In this document: piece after piece, positions 18,173-27,454 of the stretch
Layout: each line of letters begins with the position of its first letter
How positions within the stretch are numbered: the first letter of the stretch is position 1
Source of the DNA: CAWCBG01 sp963793845
GTDB taxonomy: Bacteria > Acidobacteriota > Terriglobia > Terriglobales > Acidobacteriaceae
NCBI GenBank assembly: GCA_963793845.1
Contig: CAWCBG010000007.1
Location: 52,569 to 116,568, forward strand
Direction: 5' to 3'
DNA length: 64,000 bases
Notes under the pieces: model-generated
What the model was told of the DNA's origin: nothing
Databases searched by the model: none
What the model saw: only the letters and a program-made list of their open reading frames with translations
Made by a program: the position numbers and the translations under genes

Positions 18173-18811
18173 ATGTCCGCGGAAACCTATCTCATCGGGA
18201 TCGCCGGGCCCTCAGGCGCGGGGAAGACTTATCTCGCCACCCATCTGGCCGCCACGTTGAACGCACCCATTCTGGGACTCGATCGCTACTATCGCGACCT
18301 CTCACATCTCACGCCCGCACAACGAGCCATCGCCAACTTCGACGCGCCTGAGGCACTCGAGCATCAGTTGCTGATCGAGCACGTGGGTGCCTTGCGCAAG
18401 GGTGCGACCGTTGATCTGCCGTCGTACGATTTCGCGACTCACACGCGCACCGGCGAGACCCATATCATGACGCCCGGTGGGGTGCTGATCCTGGAGGGAC
18501 TGTTCACCCTGTACTGGCCCGAGTTGCGCGACCTGCTGGGCACCAAGGTGTATGTCGACATGAATGATGAAGTTTGCCTGGCGCGACGTACCGAACGCGA
18601 CATTCGCGAGCGTGGCCGCACGGTGGAGTCGGTGCTCGAGCAGTACACTGCGACCGTGGCTCCGATGGGGCACAAGCATGTGCGCCCCACGGCGGCTCAC
18701 GCCGATGTCAAAGTCTTCGGTGCAGATCCGATCGAAGAGGAGGTTGCACGGGTGCTGGCGCATTACGAGGGGCAGCGACGCGCGCTTGTTTTGCACCGGT
18801 CCCGCGTATGA
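18173..18811 (+). CDS. udk: Uridine kinase
   Basis: A 212-residue P-loop kinase that phosphorylates uridine and cytidine in pyrimidine salvage. The Walker A motif GPSGAGKT is at 12-19, the YYRDLS substrate segment follows near 38-45, and DAPEALEHQLL and PSYDFATHTR fit Udk. The start at 18173 puts the P-loop at the usual distance. A longer reading through the upstream repeat is not credible. The RxxxRD motif (RRTERDIRERG) supplies the ATP lid. It is followed by a repeat unit, then the propeller/phosphoesterase gene. Confidence 0.92.
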   Translation: MSAETYLIGIAGPSGAGKTYLATHLAATLNAPILGLDRYYRDLSHLTPAQRAIANFDAPEALEHQLLIEHVGALRKGATVDLPSYDFATHTRTGETHIMTPGGVLILEGLFTLYWPELRDLLGTKVYVDMNDEVCLARRTERDIRERGRTVESVLEQYTATVAPMGHKHVRPTAAHADVKVFGADPIEEEVARVLAHYEGQRRALVLHRSRV

Positions 18812-18854
18812 GCCCGATCTGGAATGTTTCCAGGACTCGAATCGTGACTATGGA

Positions 18855-18947
18855 ACTGTCATCACGAGCGAAGCGAGGGATCTGCTGTTTCCTGGAATGG
18901 GAGCGCAGCACAGGACAGCAGATGCCTCGCTGCGCTCGTCATGACAA
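18855..18947. repeat. Palindromic repeat, TGTCATCACGAGCG family
   Basis: Inverted arms TGTCATCACGAGCGAAGCGAGG...CTGCTGTTTCC and GGACAGCAG...GCCTCGCTGCGCTCGTCATGACA make an approximately 93-bp palindrome between the uridine kinase and the phosphoesterase genes. It is a short variant of the families seen elsewhere in the window. Confidence 0.8.
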
Positions 18948-19020
18948 CCCTAACCCTGTCTGGGCTGAATGCAGAGTAGTCCGGGGCGGCGACAACCCGC
19001 CTTCGAATGAGCCGAAACAC

Positions 19021-21798
19021 ATGTTTACTCGCTCTCTCTTCATCGCAGTGCTTATTTTCGTCGGGGCAACACCCGGCGGCTTCGCTCAGCAAGCGCCCCC
19101 GAAAGAAATTCAGCTCCCCACTACGAAGTCGTTGGAGCTGCCGCTGATCGGCGAACCTCAGCGCACCAATAGCCTTCCCACGGCGGTCGCGCTCAGTCCC
19201 GATGGCAAGTTCCTGGCGATCCTCAACAACGGCTATGGTACGGCCGACTCAGACTACCATCAGTCCATCGCGGTGCTTGATCTGGCAACCAATCAGCTGC
19301 GCGACTTTCCTGACGCGCGGCTTCCTCTCAAAGCCGCACAGACCTACTTCCTCGGACTGGCCTGGGGCAGCGACGGCCAGGAGTTGTATGCCTCGATGGC
19401 TTCGCTCACCGACCCCGAGGGCAAGAAGCCGAGTGACACCGGCAACGGAATAGCGGTATATCGCTTTGCCGATGGCGCGCTCACGCCGGATCGCTTTCTC
19501 CGCCTGCCGATCGTTCCTCTGCATCATGGAGCGAGGTATACGTACGAGGCGAAGTGGGTGGAGAAGGGTTATGCGGTTCCTTATCCGGCTGGGCTTGCAG
19601 TTGTGAAACGCGACGGTGGCGATGCCTTACTGGTAGCGGAAAATCTGGCCGATGATGCGGTGCTGCTCGATACGAAGGATGGGAAGATTCTCCAGCGCTT
19701 CGCGCTGGGACACGGCAAGTGGGTGCCCAGCGAATTTCCCGACGGCGCGATGGCTACGCGTGACGGCAATCGGGGATGGATTTCGCTGTGGAATGGCTCG
19801 ACCGCAGCGGAACTCGATCTGCAGCGTGGCAAAGTGATTCGCACCATCAAGCTGCGCACGCCCGAAAAGAAGACCGATGCCTCCTCGCATCCCACGGCCA
19901 TGCTGCTGAGTCCAGATGAGAAGCATCTGTACGTCACGCTGACCAATCGCGATGAGGTCGCCGTCGTGGCCGCAAAGAGCGGAGCGGTCGAGCGCTATCT
20001 GGACACCCGCTTGCCGGGGCAGACCTACGGCGGCAGCTTTCCTGATGCGCTGGCGCAATCGGCAGACGGCAACACGCTCTACGTCGCCAACGCCTCGTCC
20101 GATGCTGTGGCCGTCTTCGATCTGCGCGCCGCCCAGCCCAGCGCCGGCTATTTCCTGCCGACCGAGTGGTATCCCACCGCGCTTGCAATTCACGGCGACG
20201 AACTCCTCATCGCCAGCGGCAAAGGGCAGGGAACTACGGCAAACGGCAACTGGGTACCGTCCCGCTTTAATTCTGCCAAGCAGGAGCATCCATACATTCC
20301 CACGCTGGTGCACGGCTCCATCGCTCGCGTCAATCTGCCTGATGCCGAGAAGCAGAAACAGAAGCTCACAGCGGAGGTGGTGCGCACCAACAAGATGGAA
20401 GGCCGGATCGGCGACATCGAATTTCAGCATGGCTCCAATCCCATCAAGCACGTGATCTACATCATCAAGGAGAACCGCACGTACGATCAGCTCTTCGGCG
20501 ACATCAAGGAGGCCAACGGCGATGCTTCGCTGGTGATGTATGGCGAAGACATCACGCCTAACCAGCACGCGCTGGCGCGGCAGTTCGGCATCCTCGACAA
20601 TTTCTATGACAGCGGTGAGGTTTCCGGTGACGGCCACCAGTGGTCCACCGCCGCCATCACGACCGACTACAACGAGAAGACCTGGCAGGTCGGATACCGT
20701 GGCAGGGAGCGCAGCTACGATTACGAGGGTTTCGTAGGCGACCAGGACCCGTTGGGGCAGGGCATCTCCGACGTGGATGAACCGGAGACTGGCTATCTGT
20801 GGGGCAATCTGGCACGGCATGGACTGACCTACCGCCACTATGGGGAATTCGTCGCCACCTGGTGGTGTGTGGACATGGCTCAGCCCTACACTCCGGCATC
20901 GACCGGGGAGCAGGGCGCCAAACATCCTAACTGCCCGGTACCGGAGGTGAAGCCGGGCGAGAACCTGCCCGCAGCTTTAGGCGGCGGAAAGAGCCCCTAT
21001 CAGTTCGCCATTCCCATGATGGCGTATGACATTGCGACCAAACCGGAATTGCGTGGGCACTTCGATCCACACTTCGCCGACTTCAAGGTGGAGTATCCGG
21101 ATCAGTTCCGCGCCGACGAATTCCTACGCGAGTTCTCCGGCTTTGTCGAAGCGCGCAAGACCGGAAAAGGAAAACCGTTGCCTGCGTTCATCGTGTTGCG
21201 ATTCCCGAACGATCACACCGCGGGAACCAAGGCAGGCTCGCCGATGCCCAAGGCTTCGGTGGCTGATAACGATCTCGCCGTCGGGCGCCTGGTGGAGGCG
21301 GTCTCGAACAGTCCGTACTGGGACGATACCGCGATCTTCGTCCTGGAGGACGACGCCCAGAATGGCGCAGACCACGTCGACGCTCATCGCAGTATTGCTC
21401 TGGTCATCAGCAAGTATTCGCCCGGCAGTTTGCAGCAACCGTTTATCGAGAGCCACTTTTACACCACGGTGAATGTGATTCACACCATGGAGGCGCTGGT
21501 GGGGTTGCCGCCGATGAACAACAACGATGCGCACGCGGCTTTGATGGTTCCTCTCTTTACGGGCTCTGGGCAACAGGCTCCCTATCGGGCCGACTACCGC
21601 AATCGCGACGGCGGCCTGATTTACCGGGCCAACACCAAAGACACACCCGGGGCCGACGACTCGGCCAAACTCGACTTCTCCCACGCCGATGCGGCGGACA
21701 CCGACAAACTGAACGCCATTCTCTGGCGGGATGCGAAAGGCGATGCGCCGATGCCAGAGCCGCAGCATACTGTTTTTCCGTCTGCGGGAGAAAAATGA
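19021..21798 (+). CDS. Secreted beta-propeller/phosphoesterase fusion protein
   Basis: A 925-residue exported bifunctional-looking protein. The signal peptide MFTRSLFIAVLIFVGATPGGFA defines the start at 19021. Residues about 40-460 carry YncE-like propeller repeats (AVALSPDGKFLAILNNG, AMLLSPDEKHLYVTLTN, ALAQSADGNTLYVANASSD). From about residue 475 (IKHVIYIIKENRTYDQLFGD) comes a phosphoesterase/alkaline-phosphatase-superfamily domain of the acid phosphatase/phospholipase C type, with a catalytic Thr in ENRTYDQ and metal ligands in EDDAQNGADHVDAHR. It likely hydrolyses a phosphoester in the periplasm; the substrate is unknown. It is a single gene. Confidence 0.9.
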   Translation: MFTRSLFIAVLIFVGATPGGFAQQAPPKEIQLPTTKSLELPLIGEPQRTNSLPTAVALSPDGKFLAILNNGYGTADSDYHQSIAVLDLATNQLRDFPDARLPLKAAQTYFLGLAWGSDGQELYASMASLTDPEGKKPSDTGNGIAVYRFADGALTPDRFLRLPIVPLHHGARYTYEAKWVEKGYAVPYPAGLAVVKRDGGDALLVAENLADDAVLLDTKDGKILQRFALGHGKWVPSEFPDGAMATRDGNRGWISLWNGSTAAELDLQRGKVIRTIKLRTPEKKTDASSHPTAMLLSPDEKHLYVTLTNRDEVAVVAAKSGAVERYLDTRLPGQTYGGSFPDALAQSADGNTLYVANASSDAVAVFDLRAAQPSAGYFLPTEWYPTALAIHGDELLIASGKGQGTTANGNWVPSRFNSAKQEHPYIPTLVHGSIARVNLPDAEKQKQKLTAEVVRTNKMEGRIGDIEFQHGSNPIKHVIYIIKENRTYDQLFGDIKEANGDASLVMYGEDITPNQHALARQFGILDNFYDSGEVSGDGHQWSTAAITTDYNEKTWQVGYRGRERSYDYEGFVGDQDPLGQGISDVDEPETGYLWGNLARHGLTYRHYGEFVATWWCVDMAQPYTPASTGEQGAKHPNCPVPEVKPGENLPAALGGGKSPYQFAIPMMAYDIATKPELRGHFDPHFADFKVEYPDQFRADEFLREFSGFVEARKTGKGKPLPAFIVLRFPNDHTAGTKAGSPMPKASVADNDLAVGRLVEAVSNSPYWDDTAIFVLEDDAQNGADHVDAHRSIALVISKYSPGSLQQPFIESHFYTTVNVIHTMEALVGLPPMNNNDAHAALMVPLFTGSGQQAPYRADYRNRDGGLIYRANTKDTPGADDSAKLDFSHADAADTDKLNAILWRDAKGDAPMPEPQHTVFPSAGEK

Positions 21799-21842
21799 AA
21801 GCGGGATGAAAGTTTTCTTACTCCAGGCGGCATCCAATTTGC

Positions 21843-21920
21843 GCCGGGCCTGTTGGGCGCGGTGCCCGGCAGAGGGCAAGGTTGGTGGCCCTCACAGGGG
21901 GAAGCAGCCGGAGCCGCGCC
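21843..21920 (+). ncRNA. Structured leader RNA candidate upstream of glycogen phosphorylase
   Basis: Two perfect hairpins, GCCGGGC/GCCCGGC (21843-21849 with 21864-21870) and GAGGGC/GCCCTC (21872-21877 with 21888-21893), lie about 200 bp before the glgP start. The first hairpin loop contains GGCGCGG (21856-21862), exactly complementary to CCGCGCC at 21914-21920, so a pseudoknot or an alternative fold is possible. I could not match it to a known riboswitch class by eye. The rest of the 21799-22118 gap shows nothing else. Confidence 0.4.
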
Positions 21921-22118
21921 TGTAAGTGATAGAAACGGCACCCGATGCAAGTCTGATGTTCCGATGGCGGAGTCTTGCACTAGAATAGAGCGAAACGCCG
22001 AAGCAGGGGTTGCGCCGCCATCGATAACGAATCGCATTTGCCCGGAGAGGAGAGCAAGGGCATTAGTCCCGGGGAACAGGGATCGGACAAGCCGGTTCGC
22101 CGCCGGAAGCATGTATCT

Positions 22119-24773
22119 ATGGACCAAGAGCCCCCGGACAGATCGCCTTTCTCCATGTCAACACCCGACTTCCTGGTTCAGGCGCGGCCGGCGGAAGTCC
22201 TGCGCGAAGCCATCCTGCGTCATGTTCGCTATACCCTGGTTCGCCCCACCCTGGATCTGAAGGCGGCTGACTACCTTAAGCCGCTCTCACTCGCCATCCG
22301 CGACCGCATTGTGGATCGCATGATGGAGACTGAGGCTCGCTATCGCCACAAGGATGCCAAGCGGCTCTATTACCTCTCCATGGAGTTCCTGATGGGGCGG
22401 TCGCTGGGCGACAACCTGTCGAATCTGCGTTTGGAAGAACTCTGCCGCGAGGTGCTGGCAGGATTCGGCATGAGTTTGGACGACGTCCTGGATAGCGAAG
22501 CCGACGCTGGTCTTGGGTAACGGCGGCCTGGGTCGTTTGGCGGCGTGTTTCCTGGAATCTCTTGGCTACGCTGGGAATGCCGGGCTATGGATACGGCATC
22601 GATTACGAGTTCGGTCTCTTTCGGCAGGAAATCGTGAATGGCTTCCAGCGCGAGAAACCGGATCGCTGGAAGGCGAACGGCACACCTTTTCAGCTCGAGC
22701 ATCCTGAAGAGGCGATTAGCATTCCCCTCTACGGACGTGTTGATAATCAGGCAGATCCGTCACAAAACATCAAGCAAGACTGGAGCAATTGCAAGATCGT
22801 TCTCGGCGTTCCGACCGATATGCCGATCGTTGGATACCTTGGCCAGACGGTGAATTGGCTGCGGCTGTTCACGGCGCGCTCCTCGGAGGACTTCGACATC
22901 GAGATCTTCAACCGGGGCGACTACGTTCGAGCCGTCGAGCAGAAAATCGCGTCTGAGAATATCTCCCGGGTGCTGTATCCCGTCCGACTCGGTGATGAGC
23001 GGCAAGGAACTGCGGCTGGTGCAGGAGTACTTCCTGGTGGCCTGCGCCATCGGCGACCTGATGCGGCGCTTCCGCCAGCAGCATAACAACTTCGACCTGC
23101 TGCCGTCGAAGGTCGCCATTCAGATGAACGACACGCATCCCAGCCTGGCGGTGGCTGAGTTGATGCGCGTCCTGCTGGAAAACGACCTGACCTGGGAGCA
23201 CGCCTGGGACATCACGACCCGCACCCTGGCCTACACCAATCACACTCTGCTGCCCGAGGCGCTGGAAAAATGGACCGTTCCGCTACTGGAGAAAGTTCTG
23301 CCGCGTCACATGCAGATCATCTTCAGCATCAATCACCAGTTCCTGCGTGAGGCGCGGCAGTACTCGTTCATGGACGAAGAGAAGCTGCGCAAGGTCTCCA
23401 TCATCGAGGAGGGCTACGAGAAGCAGGTGCGCATGGCGCATCTGGCGATCGTCGGCAGCCACTCAGTGAATGGGGTCTCGGCACTGCACAGCAAGCTGCT
23501 GGTGGAGTCACTCGTCCCTGAGTTTGCCCAGATGTGGCCGGAGAAATTCAACAACAAAACCAACGGTGTAGCTCCGCGCCGCTGGCTGATGAAGGCCAAT
23601 CCCGGACTGACCGACCTGATCAGCCACACCATCGACGAGCAGAAATGGATTACCGCCCTGCAGCGCCTGCGCGATCTGGAGCCGTATGCCGAGGATGAGG
23701 GCTTCCGCGCCGCATTCAAGGAAGTGAAGCGCCAGAACAAGCTCAAGCTGGCGGGCGCCATTCAGGACTTGACCGGCGTCATAGTCGATCCCGAATCGTT
23801 GTTCGACGTGCAGATCAAGCGCATTCATGAATACAAGCGGCAGTTGCTGAACGTGATGCGCGTCATTCACGACTACCTGCAGTTGGTGGAGCACGGCGAG
23901 TTCCCGCTGGTGCCTCGCACTTACATCTTTGCCGGCAAAGCTGCTCCGGGATATTGGGCGGCCAAGCAGATCATCAAGCTCATTCACAATGTGGCGGACG
24001 CGGTCAACAATGACGTCCGGGTCAAGGATGCGATCAAAGTTGCTTTCCTGCCTGACTACCGAGTGTCGCTGGCCCAGTTGATTATTCCTGGCGCCGATCT
24101 GAGCGAGCAGATTTCGACAGCCGGTATGGAGGCGTCGGGTACCGGCAACATGAAGCTCTCGATGAACGGTGCGTTAACCATCGGCACCTGGGACGGAGCG
24201 AACGTAGAGATTGCCGAAGAAGTAGGTCTGGAGAACATCTACATTTTCGGCTTGCGCGCCGAAGAAATCGCGGAGATGCAGAAGAAGGGCTCATACGATC
24301 CGCAAGAGCGATATACCAACGATCCCATGATCAAGGAAGTCATGGATTCGCTGGCCTCCGACAGGTTCTGTCCCAACGAACCGGGAATGTTCCGCTGGAT
24401 CTTCGACGAACTAGTACATCGCGGCGACCGTTACTACCACATCGCCGATTTCCCCAGCTATGTCGAGGCCCAGCGAGTCATCGATGTGGAATATCTCCAG
24501 GAAGACGTCTGGTGGCGCAAGGCAACGTTGAACGTGGCCCGAATTGGTAAGTTCTCCAGCGACCGCACCGTGGTAGAGTACGCCCGCGACATCTGGCACA
24601 TCGGGCAATACGAAAAGAGCGCCTACACTCCCAGGATCGCGCACACCGAAGCTCCAGTCACCAAGGCGAACGGAGAGGTGGAGGAAATGCGGCCTCCCAA
24701 ACCCAACGGCAAAGAGCTCCCTATCGTGCCCGAAGAGTTGCCGGAGGGCAGCGAGGAGCGCGCGGCGGATTGA
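22119..24773 (+). pseudogene. glgP: Glycogen/maltodextrin phosphorylase, three frameshifts
   Basis: An approximately 883-residue GT35 phosphorylase (pyridoxal-phosphate enzyme releasing glucose-1-phosphate from glycogen) interrupted three times. The conserved text reads across the breaks as EADAGLG/NGGLGRLAACFLESL/ATLGMPGYGYGIDYEFGLF and ISRVLYP/SDSVMSGKELRLVQEYF once one extra base is removed at about 22515-22517 (GGG), 22564-22565 (GG) and 22979-22981 (CCC). The C-terminal GMEASGTGNMKLSMNGALTIGTWDGANVEI with the PLP lysine (GNMK) is intact. The start at 22119 has GGAAG upstream. All three changes lengthen homopolymers, so sequencing error is as likely as a true pseudogene. Confidence 0.9.
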
Positions 24774-24844
24774 GCGGTCGCCACGCCCCGAATCCAGGCG
24801 CCATTGCGGTCGCAGGGCGACGCGAATCGCAGGTGGTCATTCCG

Positions 24845-25080
24845 GCCACTCTTCAATTCGTCATTCGGAGCGGAGGCAGCGGATTCGAGGAACCTGCTTC
24901 GCGCAGTATGCTACGGCCGTCACCGAACAGCAGGTTCCTCCGCTCCGGGCTGACGCCCTTCGGTCGGAATGACGGATCGAAGGAATGGCTGACGCCCTTC
25001 GGTCGGAATGACGGATCGAAGGAATGGCTGACGCCCTTTGGTCGGAATGACGGATCGAAGGAATGGCTGACGCGCAGTGA
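24845..25080. repeat. Palindromic repeat followed by three 39-bp tandem copies
   Basis: A palindromic unit (24845-24973; arms CGTCATTCGGAGCGG...GAGGAACCTGCTT and CAGCAGGTTCCTCCGC...GGTCGGAATGACGG) runs into three copies of a 39-bp unit starting at 24958, 24997 and 25036 (each CTTCGGTCGGAATGACGGATCG, or CTTTGG in the last). It lies between the convergent ends of glgP and the DedA-rhodanese gene, and the rest of that 346-bp gap is empty. Confidence 0.88.
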
Positions 25081-25119
25081 TCGCAGTGAACTAAAGCTCG
25101 TGACGGAGAGCTAGGGTCC

Positions 25120-26103
25120 CTACGCCGATTCTTGTATATGCAGGATGGAGGACGGCACAGCATCGTCCACTACCGTCTCCACCAGCGGATAGCCCAGCTT
25201 CTTCCACTCGTAGTAGCCGCCGAGCAGCGGCCGGACGTGACGAATCCCGTGCTTTCTGAGTTGCAGCGCCACACGGGCGCTGGTGGCTTCGTTGGGTCAA
25301 GTACAGAACAGAACGACTTCGCCGTCGCGGGTGATCTCGCCGTTACGCTGCTCCAGTTCCTCGGGCGAGATTCGCAGCGCGCCGGGCAGGGTGCGCGGGT
25401 CAGGCAAGAGATCCAAGGGATGCCGCAGATCGATGATGGTCACCGGCAATCCCGATTCGATCTGATGCTTGAGCTCGTCCGGCGTAATGCGGTCGCCTTT
25501 TACCTGATTGATGAAACGGCGCCGCTCGTTGAACTTCCACGCGATGTAACCGATCACGAAGGCCACGAACAGAATAAGCAGCCACTCTCCCACCCGCTGC
25601 GCGTTCAAGGCCACCAGGTCGAGCTTCTTGCTGAACAGGAAGCCCAATCCAGCAAAGGCGCCCGACCAGAGGAAGGCTCCAATGCCGTCAAATAACAGGA
25701 ACGTGGGATACTGCACGCCCGCCACGGCCGACAGTGCAGGCGCAGCCGTGTTGAGCCCGGGAACGAACTTGCAGATGATCAGCGTCCGCCATCCGTACTT
25801 AGAGAAGGTCTGCTCGGTACGGCGGACACAGGAATCCGGCTCCAGCGAAATTCGACAGAGCAGGTTCAGGACCACCGCTCCACGCTGCTTGCCGAAGAAG
25901 TACCAGAACGAATCACTGACCAGGCAGGCCAGGGTGGAGAGCAAAATCACCACCGGCAGATGCATGCGACCGCCGGCTGCCAGCGCTCCTGCCGCCAGCA
26001 GCAGCGGAGTCGCCGGCAGCGGCAGGCCGAGCTGTTCCACGACTACCCAGCCGAAAATCAGCAGGTACCCGTAGTGCACCACGAAATCGAGCATCTCAGC
26101 CAT
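25120..26103 (-). CDS. DedA-rhodanese membrane protein with in-frame TGA (candidate selenoprotein)
   Basis: Residues 1-200 form a DedA/SNARE-associated membrane domain (YGYLLIFGWVVVEQLGLPLPATPLLLAAGAL; FVPGLNTAAPALSAVAG), then a rhodanese-like domain (IDLRHPLDLLPDPRTLPGALRI...). At residue 269 a TGA (25299-25297) follows Cys267-Thr268. Without it the frame continues PNEATSARVALQLRKHGIRHVRPL to a TAG at 25120-25122, giving 327 residues and a complete rhodanese fold. From memory of the family, Cys is the usual residue there (CxCPNEAT). A SECIS-like hairpin follows. If the TGA is a true stop, or a read error for TGC/TGT, this is a truncated or ordinary protein instead. Confidence 0.7.
25264..25282 (-). 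promoter_or_regulatory. Candidate bacterial SECIS hairpin
   Basis: On the minus strand a perfect 7-bp stem CAGCGCC/GGCGCTG closes a 5-base loop CGTGT. It begins 14 bases after the in-frame TGA, and the first loop G (25274) is 22 bases from it. Bacterial SECIS elements known from SelB studies lie just downstream of UGA with a short stem and a G near the start of the apical loop, which this fits. GC-rich coding DNA makes chance stems common, so this supports but does not prove recoding. Confidence 0.45.
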
Positions 26104-26175
26104 TCTTCTCCACTGTACTGTCCTGAAAGTATCTTGATGCGTGAAACGGGGGAAAGTTTCCCGACACGCGCTCCG

Positions 26176-27051
26176 TCAGGCTCCCGCGGCGATCAAATCC
26201 TTCGTGACATCGTCCGGCTTCCAGGCATTGCCTGAGAATACTTTCACCACCTTGCCGTCCGCTCCGATGAGGACCGTGCGCAGACCATGTACGATCTGAC
26301 CGTCCTTTGAGTTGTACGCCAGCCCGAAAAAGTCGGCGGCGCTTCGTACCTGCTCGGGCGTCCCCGAGGCGAATTGCCAATGCGCAAACTTCGGATCGAC
26401 GTTACCCACGTAATGCTCGCCGTAGGCACGCAAGGCGGCCGGATTGTCATGTTCCGGATCGATGCTGATGCTCAGCAACTGGGCCGCTGCGAACGTCTTG
26501 GCATCGTTGTGCAACTCCTGCAGCACCTGGCTAAAGTTGCCGCTCATGCGCATGCAATATTCGGGAAACGGACACTGTGTATAGATGAAGGTCAGTAGCA
26601 GCGGTTTGCCGCGGAACTGGTGAAGATGAATGGTTTTGCCATTCTGGTTTACCAGGGCGAAATCCGGCACCTCGTCTCCCGGCTCAGGGATACGTAGCTT
26701 CGAGGTGCCATCGCCTTCCGCCGGCGAGGCCTCGGTGAAGCTTATGTCCTCCAGCTCGGCATGATCGCTGAGGACCAGCGTGGCGTGAATCTGATCGCCT
26801 GGCGCGATCTTGTTGAACACCCAACGGTCGCGCTCTCCCACAACGAACGGCATGGTCATGCCCTTCATCAGGCCGGGCACGTCCTGGTGAGCGATGGTCA
26901 GCTCGTGCGAGGCAGCATCCACTCCCACGACGCGACCTTGCAACTCGTAACGCTTCCCGGCAGGTTTGTGCGAACAGGCAACGAACAGAAGAAGGAGGAT
27001 TGGAAAGAAAACAAAAACCTGGCGAGCGACGGGGTTCTCAAAACATGACAT
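26176..27051 (-). CDS. SCO-family copper protein with N-terminal CusF-like domain
   Basis: A 291-residue probable lipoprotein (lipobox LLFVACS, Cys26). Residues 35-105 form a CusF-like copper-binding domain with HQDVPGLMKGMTMPF (His55, Met62, Met65, Met67). Residues 125-290 form a thioredoxin-fold SCO1/SenC domain with TQCPFPEYC (Cys160, Cys166) and the conserved His in GQIVHGLRTV. Together they suggest periplasmic copper delivery, commonly to the CuA site of cytochrome oxidase. The cysteine spacing is wider than the classical CxxxC. It is 72 bp upstream of the DedA-rhodanese gene on the same strand and may be co-transcribed with it. Confidence 0.9.
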   Translation of the reverse strand: MSCFENPVARQVFVFFPILLLLFVACSHKPAGKRYELQGRVVGVDAASHELTIAHQDVPGLMKGMTMPFVVGERDRWVFNKIAPGDQIHATLVLSDHAELEDISFTEASPAEGDGTSKLRIPEPGDEVPDFALVNQNGKTIHLHQFRGKPLLLTFIYTQCPFPEYCMRMSGNFSQVLQELHNDAKTFAAAQLLSISIDPEHDNPAALRAYGEHYVGNVDPKFAHWQFASGTPEQVRSAADFFGLAYNSKDGQIVHGLRTVLIGADGKVVKVFSGNAWKPDDVTKDLIAAGA

Positions 27052-27335
27052 GTCGCTTCGATTTTACGAGACCTAGGCGTCGCAGAACAGCGCCCGACTA
27101 CGATAGAGCCAGCCTAACGTGCGCCACGAAACTAAAGGCGCGATGGCCGACTCCCCCAAGCCAGCCATCGCTTCGAGCCGTTCCGCAAGTGCGCCCGTGT
27201 GGTCACGGCTCAAGTAGACCTCCGTTACTTCACCCGGAAAGTTCAGACCGAATCAAAGAGCCTTTTATTCGCATCGCGGTCGTGTCGCCAGGCTCCTCGA
27301 TGTCTTCGCCGTCCGACGTAACGGTGACTACGGTC

Positions 27336-27364
27336 TTGACTATAGCGAAAAACTATTTGAATAT
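27336..27364 (+). promoter_or_regulatory. Possible promoter for the XRE-cupin gene
   Basis: TTGACT at 27336-27341 and GAATAT at 27359-27364 are 17 bases apart within the only AT-rich part of the 403-bp gap 27052-27454. The -35 matches sigma-70 consensus well and the -10 only moderately. Nothing else is visible in this gap. Confidence 0.3.
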
Positions 27365-27454
27365 CGAGAGAACATGTGCGCCGATGCCAAGCAATGTGCA
27401 TGTACGGCAAAATCTTGCCCCTGAATTTGCTCGACATGCCAAAAGGAGGGATTT

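Noticed and set aside
19627..20925. 432-codon minus-strand frame opposite the phosphoesterase gene
   Set aside because: Antisense shadow: the plus-strand protein has strong family motifs throughout this stretch.
21895..21915. GGAAGCAGCC, a core motif of bacterial SRP RNA
   Set aside because: The 5' strand of the SRP helix (GGUCAGGUCC-type) and the usual loop are absent; the local fold is a different two-hairpin arrangement.
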